From the NCBI GenBank assembly GCA_963973455.1, contig CAXAZF010000002.1, positions 346,749-410,748 on the forward strand: a stretch of DNA of 64,000 nt, read 5' to 3'. Below are positions 17,632 through 24,563 of this stretch, piece after piece. How positions within the stretch are numbered: position 1 is the first letter of the stretch; every line of letters starts with the position of its first letter. This stretch comes from Marixanthomonas sp002364245. GTDB taxonomy: Bacteria; Bacteroidota; Bacteroidia; Flavobacteriales; Flavobacteriaceae. A program made the translations under genes and the position numbers. The notes below the pieces were generated by a model. It was not told the DNA's origin and did not search any database. It was given only the letters and a program-made list of their open reading frames with translations.

Positions 17632-18006
17632 TTAAAACGGCAAATCGTCGTGATCTTCTTCGTTTAAATCATTAGCCGGCTCAAAAGCATCTTCAGGCGG
17701 CATTGGCGGCATATCTTGTGATACCGACTGGTCTATGTTTTCAATACGCCATCCATTTAAGGAGTTAAAGTATTTTGTTTCACCTTGTGGGTTGGTCCAT
17801 TCACGGCCACGAAGGTTAATACTTACTTTTACGTTTTGCCCAACGTTAAATTTGTCCAACAAATCGGTTTTATCTTGTATAAACTCTATTAAAATGTGCT
17901 GTGGGTATTGCTCTTCAGTGGTTACAACCATCTCACGTTTTCTAAAACCGTTATTTCCATAGGTTTTAGTATCATCAATCATCTTTATTTTTCCTTGTAC
18001 TTCCAT
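17632..18006 (-). CDS. DUF3127 protein (OB-fold-like single-strand-binding type)
   Basis: A 124-residue protein. It begins MEVQGKIKMI, then KTYGNNGFRKREMVV and an ISLRGREW-like segment (VSINLRGREWTNPQGE), and ends with the acidic tail EEDHDDLPF. That tail and the beta-rich body resemble SSB proteins; DUF3127 is a Bacteroidota family thought to bind nucleic acid, by fold similarity. It is placed after the flavin reductase on the minus strand with a 28-base gap. Confidence 0.82.
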   Translation of the reverse strand: MEVQGKIKMIDDTKTYGNNGFRKREMVVTTEEQYPQHILIEFIQDKTDLLDKFNVGQNVKVSINLRGREWTNPQGETKYFNSLNGWRIENIDQSVSQDMPPMPPEDAFEPANDLNEEDHDDLPF

Positions 18007-18034
18007 CTTTATAATTTAATATGTGATTTTATTT

Positions 18035-18922
18035 TTATTCTGAAATAGACCGCGCTAACAATAAATTCCATGCCTCATCAATTTGTGCTTCGCAAAGTAG
18101 CTCTTGCGCTCTAGTATGAATTTCTTCAGAAGAACCCGAAGCGATTAAATATTGCTCAGTCTCTGAAGCGTTCTCTATATATTTTTTAATTTGTTTTTTT
18201 GTTGGTAAGCTTTCCACGTTACCTAGCATTCCAAGGTCATTACCTGTTAAAACCTTACTTTTTCTAATAGGTTCAGGTAGTGCATCTACACCAACTCCTA
18301 ATGTTCGTATTGGTTTTGGAACTTCAAACATGCCAACTTTAGCCCGGCTGTACCAGTTACCGCCCATACGTGCCACAGTATCTATTTTTGCTGGATCAAT
18401 GGCTCCTTTTTCATCTAAAATTTCTTCATCTACATGTACTTTTACCACTTCACAGATTACCAAATTTCCAGCGCCTCCTTCTTGTCCAGTTTCAATCACC
18501 TCTTTCACTTTACATTCAAACTGAACAGGTGATTCGGCCACACGGGGTGGTTTTACTACATCAGATTTAACTTCGGTAAAACCAGCTTTTACAAATTCGT
18601 TAACGCCTTTATCATACTCCGTAGAAGATAAACTCATTTGTTGTACCATAGCGTGGTTTACAATGTTTATGACCACTTCTTTGGTTTCCATTACGTTTTC
18701 TAAGGTATGCTTGACTGTATTTCCTCTAACTCTACGAGCTGGTGAAAAAATCATGGTTGGTGGGTTGGCACCAAAAACATTAAAAAAACTAAAGGGTGAT
18801 AAATTTACATTCCCCTCTGCATCTACTGTACTGGCAAAACAAATGGGACGCGGTGCCACGGCTCCAACTAAGTAGCCGTGCAATTTTCCTGTGCTAATTT
18901 CTTGTGGGTCAATACTCATCAT
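18035..18922 (-). CDS. Flavin reductase family protein (FMN-binding)
   Basis: A 295-residue protein. The N-terminal 200 residues form the split-barrel FMN-binding domain: GYLVGAVAPRPICFAST (about 15-31), NLSPFSFFN and PRVRGNT-like ARRVRGNT. The family transfers electrons between NAD(P)H and flavin (flavoredoxin/DIM6 type). The C-terminal 90 residues are a helical extension of unknown role. The electron partner is unknown. A tight minus-strand pair with DUF3127. Confidence 0.88.
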   Translation of the reverse strand: MMSIDPQEISTGKLHGYLVGAVAPRPICFASTVDAEGNVNLSPFSFFNVFGANPPTMIFSPARRVRGNTVKHTLENVMETKEVVINIVNHAMVQQMSLSSTEYDKGVNEFVKAGFTEVKSDVVKPPRVAESPVQFECKVKEVIETGQEGGAGNLVICEVVKVHVDEEILDEKGAIDPAKIDTVARMGGNWYSRAKVGMFEVPKPIRTLGVGVDALPEPIRKSKVLTGNDLGMLGNVESLPTKKQIKKYIENASETEQYLIASGSSEEIHTRAQELLCEAQIDEAWNLLLARSISE

Positions 18923-19053
18923 AGTTTACAAATGTACCCAAACTTAAAAGTTTGTAAAAATTTGATTGTACAATAATATTAACATATTTGCTTTATATTT
19001 AAACCCCTCTCTTAAAAAGTGGAAAGAGTACAAATTGTTTTTAATTATTTTCT

Positions 19054-20205
19054 ATGTTGAACAAAACAGCTTTTACCCGTTGGTTTTTTATTATCGGCTC
19101 AATACTCATTATCTCCCTAATTTTATGGAACACGTTTGTGTTTTTTAATCAATTAAAAGACAATGAACGTAATAAAATGAAAGTTTGGGCCGCTGCTCAA
19201 GAAGAATTACAAAAATTAAACACTTCAGAAAATACGGTAAGCATTACAGCAGCGGTAGTGATTCAAAGTAATAACACCACGCCAATGATTAGCTACGTCC
19301 ACGATGCAGATAGTTATATTGAACGAAATATTCCCGAAAACCAGATAAATACCGAGAAAAAAAGACAACAACTTATAGATCAATTTACTTCGGAATATAA
19401 GCCCATAGAAGTGTATTATGAGGATCAACTATTACAAACTATTTATTACGGAAACTCTCCCCTCATTAACAAGCTGAAATATTATCCAGCGGTTTTAATC
19501 CTTATAATACTGCTCATTTTCTTAGCACTTTACCTATTTTATCAAACTTCAAAATCTTCTGAACAGAACAGGCTTTGGGCTGGGATGGCTAAAGAAACGG
19601 CACATCAAATAGGAACTCCTTTATCTTCTTTGGTTGGCTGGACCGAGATTTTAAAAGAGGAAAACGTAAATCAGGAATACGTTACTGAAATTGAAAAAGA
19701 TGTAGACCGGCTTAAAACCATAACAGAGCGTTTTTCAAAAATTGGTTCGGTGCCAAAACTTGAAAAAACAGATTTGGTTGTTGAAACAAAAGCTTCTTTT
19801 GACTATTTAAAAAGAAGAAGTTCAAAATTAATTCAGTTTGAGTTAAATTCACCTAACGAGGAAGTTCCTGTTATGCTCAACCCCCAACTTTTTGGTTGGA
19901 CTATAGAAAATTTGGTAAAAAATGGTATCGATGCCATGAAAGGAAAAGGGACTATTACCATTTCCATAGAAAAAAACACTAAAAAAGCATACTTACGCAT
20001 AAGTGATACGGGAAAAGGAATCTCGAAAAGAAAACATAAAACAGTGTTCTTACCTGGTTATACCACCAAAAAAAGAGGCTGGGGACTTGGACTTTCACTG
20101 GTGAAACGTATTATTGAAACATACCATAAAGGAAAAATACACGTTTTAAACAGCGCCCCCGGAAAAGGGACCACAATGGAAATAATATTACGGATACAAG
20201 AATGA
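19054..20205 (+). CDS. Sensor histidine kinase
   Basis: 383 residues: membrane helix 1 (10-31), an extracytoplasmic sensor of about 110 residues, helix 2 (145-163), then a kinase core. His184 in ETAHQIGTPL is the phosphoacceptor; the N box is ENLVKNGIDAM, and the G boxes are SDTGKGIS and GWGLGLSLVKRII. The loop SKRKHKTVFLPGYTTK is the lid. No response regulator gene is adjacent, so it is an orphan here. The last 4 bases overlap the next gene, which is probably cotranslated. Confidence 0.92.
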   Translation: MLNKTAFTRWFFIIGSILIISLILWNTFVFFNQLKDNERNKMKVWAAAQEELQKLNTSENTVSITAAVVIQSNNTTPMISYVHDADSYIERNIPENQINTEKKRQQLIDQFTSEYKPIEVYYEDQLLQTIYYGNSPLINKLKYYPAVLILIILLIFLALYLFYQTSKSSEQNRLWAGMAKETAHQIGTPLSSLVGWTEILKEENVNQEYVTEIEKDVDRLKTITERFSKIGSVPKLEKTDLVVETKASFDYLKRRSSKLIQFELNSPNEEVPVMLNPQLFGWTIENLVKNGIDAMKGKGTITISIEKNTKKAYLRISDTGKGISKRKHKTVFLPGYTTKKRGWGLGLSLVKRIIETYHKGKIHVLNSAPGKGTTMEIILRIQE

Positions 20206-20552
20206 ATATGATTACAAAACACGTTTTACATACCGCCCGTTTAAACAACAACTGCCCAGAATGCTATGATACCGAAGGGTTAGAGTTTACTTTTACACAA
20301 GAAGAAAAACAAAGTAAGTTTTACAATCAAGCCAGCAAAGAAATTGATGAAAAGCTATATTGCCATACTTGCAATAATATTATTTATCCGGTAAATTGGA
20401 CAGAGGATATTGAGCGTGTGTACCAATACCATAAAAAGCAAGTACACCCAAAATCGACATACATCCAGTTAAAATCTTTTTCTTATATTTTTATTATATT
20501 GGGAATTGTAGCAATTGCAACAGTCGCTTTTTTACTATGGAATACGAACTAA
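20202..20552 (+). CDS. Zinc-ribbon protein with C-terminal membrane anchor
   Basis: A 116-residue protein of unknown function. It has two CxxC knuckles (CPEC at about 18-21 and CHTC at about 54-57), which should bind one zinc, and one C-terminal membrane helix (about 94-112). It overlaps the histidine kinase gene by four bases (start within its stop), so an accessory role for that kinase is possible but unproven. Its stop shares four bases with the stop of the convergent HIT gene. Confidence 0.7.
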   Translation: MNMITKHVLHTARLNNNCPECYDTEGLEFTFTQEEKQSKFYNQASKEIDEKLYCHTCNNIIYPVNWTEDIERVYQYHKKQVHPKSTYIQLKSFSYIFIILGIVAIATVAFLLWNTN

Positions 20553-20941
20553 TCTAAGTTTTTATGAATTGCAGCTGCTAATTCCTTAAACTCTTCTTCG
20601 CTCATTTCAACCTTTTTTGAAAAATCCATATCGCTCATTCCGTTTAATGGAATTAAATGAACGTGTACATGCGGTACTTCAAGGCCAATGGCAGCCATTC
20701 CCACTCGATTACATGGTACTGTTTTTTCAAGAGCTTTGGCCACACGTCTTGAAAACTGCATTAATTGCAGATACATATGTTCCCCCAAATCGAAAATTTT
20801 ATCCACTTCTTCTTTAGGAACACACAATGTATGGCCTCTTGCATTAGGGTTTACATCAAGAAAAGCAATAAAATTATCATCCTCGACTATTTTATAGCTT
20901 GGTATTTCGCCTTCAATTATTTTTGTAAATATTGTTGCCAT
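20549..20941 (-). CDS. HIT family nucleotide hydrolase/transferase
   Basis: A 130-residue histidine-triad protein. The triad HVHVHLIPL (His91, His93, His95) is complete, and the N-terminus FTKIIEGEIPSYKI is typical of the Hint branch (purine nucleoside phosphoramidate hydrolases). It lies two bases after greA on the same strand and is probably in the same transcript, an arrangement seen in many flavobacteria. Confidence 0.94.
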   Translation of the reverse strand: MATIFTKIIEGEIPSYKIVEDDNFIAFLDVNPNARGHTLCVPKEEVDKIFDLGEHMYLQLMQFSRRVAKALEKTVPCNRVGMAAIGLEVPHVHVHLIPLNGMSDMDFSKKVEMSEEEFKELAAAIHKNLD

Positions 20942-20943
20942 GA

Positions 20944-21420
20944 TTAATCCCTTGTAATTTCAAGAATTTCAAATTTCATCGTTCCGTTAGGCACGCTTAT
21001 TTCAGCTGTATCGCCAACTTCTTTCCCTAAAAGCCCTTTTCCTATAGGTGAATCTACAGAGATTTTTCCACTTTTTAAATCGGCTTCACTTTGTGCCACC
21101 AGTTTATATTGCATTTTTGCGCCAGTAGATTCGTTTTTAATTTTCACATTAGAGTGTATCAATACTTTTGATGTATCTAATTGCGATTCATCAATTACAC
21201 GAGCATTGGCAACTACTTCTTCTAATTTAGAAATACGCATTTCAAGCATCCCTTGTGCTTCTTTTGCGGCATCATATTCGGCATTTTCACTCAAATCCCC
21301 TTTATCACGGGCCTCAGCAATAGCTTGCGAAGCTCTTGGACGTTCTACATCTTTTAATTGATTGAGCTCATCCCTCAATTTTTTTAATCCTTCTGCAGTA
21401 TAATAAGATACTTTACTCAT
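20944..21420 (-). CDS. greA: Transcription elongation factor GreA
   Basis: Rescues backtracked RNA polymerase by stimulating transcript cleavage. It is 158 residues, full length: an N-terminal coiled coil (about 10-75) with the conserved acidic tip (RDKGDLSENAEYDAAKE) and a C-terminal FKBP-like domain (DSPIGKGLLGKEVGD). It is followed at once by the HIT gene. A short leader hairpin with a T-run lies about 80-110 bases upstream of the start and may attenuate it. Confidence 0.97.
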   Translation of the reverse strand: MSKVSYYTAEGLKKLRDELNQLKDVERPRASQAIAEARDKGDLSENAEYDAAKEAQGMLEMRISKLEEVVANARVIDESQLDTSKVLIHSNVKIKNESTGAKMQYKLVAQSEADLKSGKISVDSPIGKGLLGKEVGDTAEISVPNGTMKFEILEITRD

Positions 21421-21499
21421 AACTTCATCGTTTGTGTAGTAAACACGTTATTCTTTAATTTCATATTGAACACCAACTTACATTGGCATTAGGTTTTTA

Positions 21500-21547
21500 A
21501 ACACAAAAAATCCCATGCGTTTGACGGGATCTGTTCTAACAAATATA
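21500..21547 (-). promoter_or_regulatory. Possible greA promoter and leader hairpin
   Basis: The minus strand reads TATATTTG (21547-21540, a TAnnTTTG -7 box), then within about 10-25 bases a hairpin ATCCC/GGGAT followed by TTTTTT. A terminator-like structure this close to the presumed start could release a very short RNA or attenuate greA. The stem is only five pairs, so it is tentative. Confidence 0.35.
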
Positions 21548-21603
21548 CTAAAAAATAACTTGTTATATAAATTATTGTAATTTCGCACACGAAAAAATAT
21601 ACT

Positions 21604-22032
21604 ATGAAAAAAATTGCCTTCTTATTGTTGTTGATTACCGTATTTGCTTGTAAAAGTGATGATGATAAGTTAGATGACAACCCTTATTTAACGTCACCTT
21701 TGGTAGATTTAACACTAAACTTAAACCTGCCAGAATACAACTCACTTAACTTCCCTAGCAATTCCTTGGTGATTACTCGACAAGGTATTCGAGGCGTTGT
21801 TGTTTATAATGTGGACAACACAACATATCACGCTTTTGAATTAAGCGACCCCAACCACGTGCCTAATGATTGTTCTCGTATGGAGGTTGATGGTATTGAA
21901 GCAACGTGTCCTTGCGATGATGATAATAAGTACAATATTGTAACAGGCCAAAACATAACCGACCCAAACCGTTACCCTATGCAACGCTATCGTGCTGTAC
22001 GTTCAGGCAATACCATTCGTATTACGAACTAG
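21604..22032 (+). CDS. Predicted lipoprotein, Rieske-like fold without the full cluster ligands
   Basis: 142 residues with a lipoprotein signal (lipobox FAC, Cys16, then an acidic KSDDDKLDD stretch). The rest is beta-rich: FPSNSLVITRQGIRGVVVYN, SDPNHVPNDCSRM and EATCPCDDDNKYNIVTGQ. This pattern is common in small flavobacterial lipoproteins related to the Rieske domain. A true Rieske site needs two Cys and two His; here the cysteines are present but the paired histidines are not obvious, so iron-sulfur binding is doubtful. The gene stands alone. Confidence 0.7.
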   Translation: MKKIAFLLLLITVFACKSDDDKLDDNPYLTSPLVDLTLNLNLPEYNSLNFPSNSLVITRQGIRGVVVYNVDNTTYHAFELSDPNHVPNDCSRMEVDGIEATCPCDDDNKYNIVTGQNITDPNRYPMQRYRAVRSGNTIRITN

Positions 22033-22037
22033 TTATT

Positions 22038-22070
22038 AGAAAGCCCGTTCAAATTGAACAGGCTTTCTTT
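22038..22070. terminator. Terminator between the lipoprotein and TonB-receptor genes
   Basis: Near-perfect stem AGAAAGCCcGTTCAA/TTGAACaGGCTTTCT followed by T-rich sequence. The flanking genes converge, so it can serve both. Confidence 0.85.
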
Positions 22071-22083
22071 ACTATATTATTGT

Positions 22084-24258
22084 TTAAAACTTAATAGTCG
22101 CCCCTACTAAGAAATTAGTTTTAGCTTGTGGATAAAAACCAGCACCTTCAAAAGTTACTGTATTACCTTGATCATTTACATCATCAAAAGTAAAGAAGTA
22201 TCCGTTGGAGACATATTCCACATTAAAAATGTTGTTTACCAAACCTGTAAACAGAATTTCGTTTACAAAAGGTACATTTTCCCATCTGTATGCTACATTC
22301 AAGTTATTGATAAAATAGCTGTCTAATTTTGAAACTTCGCTATCAATATTTCCCATAAATTGTTCGCCTACAAACTTAGATAGTAATGCTACTTGTACAT
22401 TTTTAACTGGACGATATTCTAACATGTTTCCGGTTACAATTTCTGGTGAAAATGAAATATTTGTGTTTCCTAAATTAACCAATTCACCATTTTGAGATGC
22501 TACAAAATCTACGTTTTTGTTAGAACTTAAGGCAACATTTGGCCTCATGCTTATTTGATTGGTAATAGTAATATTTGCATCTACTTCAAGCCCTAAACGA
22601 TAACTTTCTCCACTGGTAGTTCGTAGCGGTGCTCCAACATCATTAAGCTCACCTGAAAGCACTAATTGATCTTTATAATCCATATAAAACAAGTTTGTAT
22701 TTACTTGCACTGCTTCGGAAGCGTAACGCCATCCTAATTCAAAATCGTCTAATTTTTCAGGGGTGGTGATACCTTCTTCAAAATCGTTCCGGGTAGGCTC
22801 ACGGTGGGCTCTTCCGTAGGAAGTGTAAAACTGGTTGGCATCATTCAATTGAAAAGAAACGCCGGCTTTTGGATTGAAAAAGCTATATGTTTCATCTACA
22901 TTAAGCGGCACAATGTCTGAAGAAATTCCACTCGTTTCATAACTTAAAAAACGACCCTGTAAGTCTCCAAAAACCTGCCATTGTTCATTAAAGCGATAGG
23001 TAGCTTTTGCAAAGGTTGTAAATTCATTTTTTGTTGCATCACTAAAATAATATCTATCACATATTTCAGAATCACTTGCATACCGTGCCCAAATTACTTC
23101 GCCATAATGATCGCCTTTATAGGTGCTAAAAAATGCTCCTGCAGAAATAGTAAGCGCATCGTCTTTGTAGTTTATATTAGCATTTACGGCGTAGAAGTCA
23201 TTATCTAACCAACGACGACGTATTAAATCGGTTGTGTTTATAGTTTCTCCTCCAATTTCAATTAGGTCAAAACCATACATCTCAAACTCTTCATCTTCTT
23301 TGTATTGCTCAAAATAACCTCTTCCGTAGGTATAATTTAAGGCAACATTACTGCTCCAGTTGTTATCATAACGCTGATTCCAAAGCACTTGATAGTGATC
23401 TTGTGCATAATTATCTACTTCGTTATCATAAAAGCGTGTGTTACCATCTTCATCGGTATACATCCCCGAAGGGTTAAACGTTCTATCGTTTTCTAAGGTT
23501 TCGGCATCGATACCATTCCAAGCTTGATAGGTTTCTTCTTGCCCACCAAAGGTCAATACTTTTACAAGTGTATTTCGGTCTTTATACGCTCCTTGCAGGA
23601 AATAGGATTTTAAATCGGAACTAGCTCTATCAATATAGCCGTCTGATTCAATTTTAGATAGACGCCCGGCGATTTCTATGCGATCTTTTAAAAGTCCAGT
23701 GCTAAATTTCACATTGTGCTTTCGGGTGTTGAACGAACCAAATGAATTTGAAATTTCACCGTAGGCTTCTTCAGAAGTTCCGTCGGTTAAAATATTCAAG
23801 CTCGCTCCAAACGCTCCAGAACCATTACTTGATGTTCCTACTCCACGTTGTAATTGTAAGTTTTGAATAGAAGAAGCAAAATCGGGCATGTTTACCCAAA
23901 AGGTTCCTTGACTTTCAGAATCATTATAAGGGATTCCATTTAGTGTTACATTCACTCGTGAGGCATCACTACCTCTTACGCGAATGTAAGTATAGCCAAC
24001 GCCAGCTCCAGCATCGCTGGTAGTCACTACAGACGGTAAATAATTAAGTAGATAAGGAACATCTTGTCCTAAGTTTCGGGTTTCAATTTCCTCGTCATCG
24101 AGGTTTGAGTGGGTAATTGGCGAGTCTGCATCTACGCGTACTGCCTGGATAAACACTTCTTCCAAGCTTTCAACTTTTGTTGAATCTTGCTGTGTTTCTT
24201 GTGCGATGGCTGCTATGGTTGTTGTTAGTAAAGCAGCCGAAATAAATAACGATTTCAT
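22084..24258 (-). CDS. TonB-dependent receptor for thiamine or a precursor
   Basis: 724 residues: signal peptide (1-20), a TonB-box region (SLEEVFIQAV, about 31-40), a plug domain (to about 160, with YIRVRGSDASRVNVTLNGIPYND and GTSSNGSGAFGAS), a 22-strand barrel, and a terminal strand ending in Phe (TIKF). It imports across the outer membrane using TonB energy. Thiamine as substrate is inferred from the TPP riboswitch just upstream; TPP-controlled receptors of this type are known in Bacteroidota. It is transcribed alone; the probable inner-membrane partners are at 30.4-33.7 kb. Confidence 0.9.
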   Translation of the reverse strand: MKSLFISAALLTTTIAAIAQETQQDSTKVESLEEVFIQAVRVDADSPITHSNLDDEEIETRNLGQDVPYLLNYLPSVVTTSDAGAGVGYTYIRVRGSDASRVNVTLNGIPYNDSESQGTFWVNMPDFASSIQNLQLQRGVGTSSNGSGAFGASLNILTDGTSEEAYGEISNSFGSFNTRKHNVKFSTGLLKDRIEIAGRLSKIESDGYIDRASSDLKSYFLQGAYKDRNTLVKVLTFGGQEETYQAWNGIDAETLENDRTFNPSGMYTDEDGNTRFYDNEVDNYAQDHYQVLWNQRYDNNWSSNVALNYTYGRGYFEQYKEDEEFEMYGFDLIEIGGETINTTDLIRRRWLDNDFYAVNANINYKDDALTISAGAFFSTYKGDHYGEVIWARYASDSEICDRYYFSDATKNEFTTFAKATYRFNEQWQVFGDLQGRFLSYETSGISSDIVPLNVDETYSFFNPKAGVSFQLNDANQFYTSYGRAHREPTRNDFEEGITTPEKLDDFELGWRYASEAVQVNTNLFYMDYKDQLVLSGELNDVGAPLRTTSGESYRLGLEVDANITITNQISMRPNVALSSNKNVDFVASQNGELVNLGNTNISFSPEIVTGNMLEYRPVKNVQVALLSKFVGEQFMGNIDSEVSKLDSYFINNLNVAYRWENVPFVNEILFTGLVNNIFNVEYVSNGYFFTFDDVNDQGNTVTFEGAGFYPQAKTNFLVGATIKF

Positions 24259-24280
24259 TCGTAAAAATTTAATTACGAAT

Positions 24281-24290
24281 AAAAGGGGCC
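24281..24290 (-). promoter_or_regulatory. Possible expression-platform strand of the TPP riboswitch
   Basis: The minus strand reads GGCCCCTTTT, about 22 bases before the receptor start. It can pair with AAAGGGG-U-GCC, the 5' strand of the TPP aptamer (24455-24445), with one bulged base. Such pairing would compete with aptamer folding. This is inference from complementarity only. Confidence 0.35.
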
Positions 24291-24363
24291 ATTATTCTCG
24301 GTTAATAAAAGGTTTAAAATTTCCAATAAAAATGACTTTTACTGGCTACAACTGCTTGTTGTT

Positions 24364-24457
24364 CTTTTCCTAAACAGCATTACCTGTTCTAGGTTCTATG
24401 GGTATAATCTCAGCTTCAAATAATTTAAAAAATAAATTAAAATAGGCACCCCTTTGA
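24364..24457 (-). ncRNA. TPP riboswitch (THI element)
   Basis: On the minus strand the conserved blocks stand in order: AAAGGGGTGCC, an AT-rich variable P3 arm, GCTGAGATTATACCC, then GAACCTAGAACAGGTAATGCTGTTTAGGAA. CTGAGA and TACCC are the core pyrimidine-sensing arm; AACCT...GTAATGC...TTAGGA is the pyrophosphate arm. It lies 106 bases ahead of the receptor gene and should lower its expression when thiamine pyrophosphate is abundant. Confidence 0.93.
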
Positions 24458-24551
24458 GATGTGCGGCAAAAGTAAACAACACTTTAAGATTGTAAAAGTG
24501 TAATCGCACTTTTTTATCATATCATTAATATACTGTCCTTTACATTGTATG

Positions 24552-24559
24552 TATTTTTG
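24552..24559 (+). promoter_or_regulatory. -7 box for the hybrid histidine kinase
   Basis: TATTTTTG matches TAnnTTTG and ends only four bases before the ATG at 24564. The transcript would be leaderless or nearly so. No clear -33 TTG was found at 17-20 bases. Confidence 0.4.
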
Positions 24560-24563
24560 AAAG

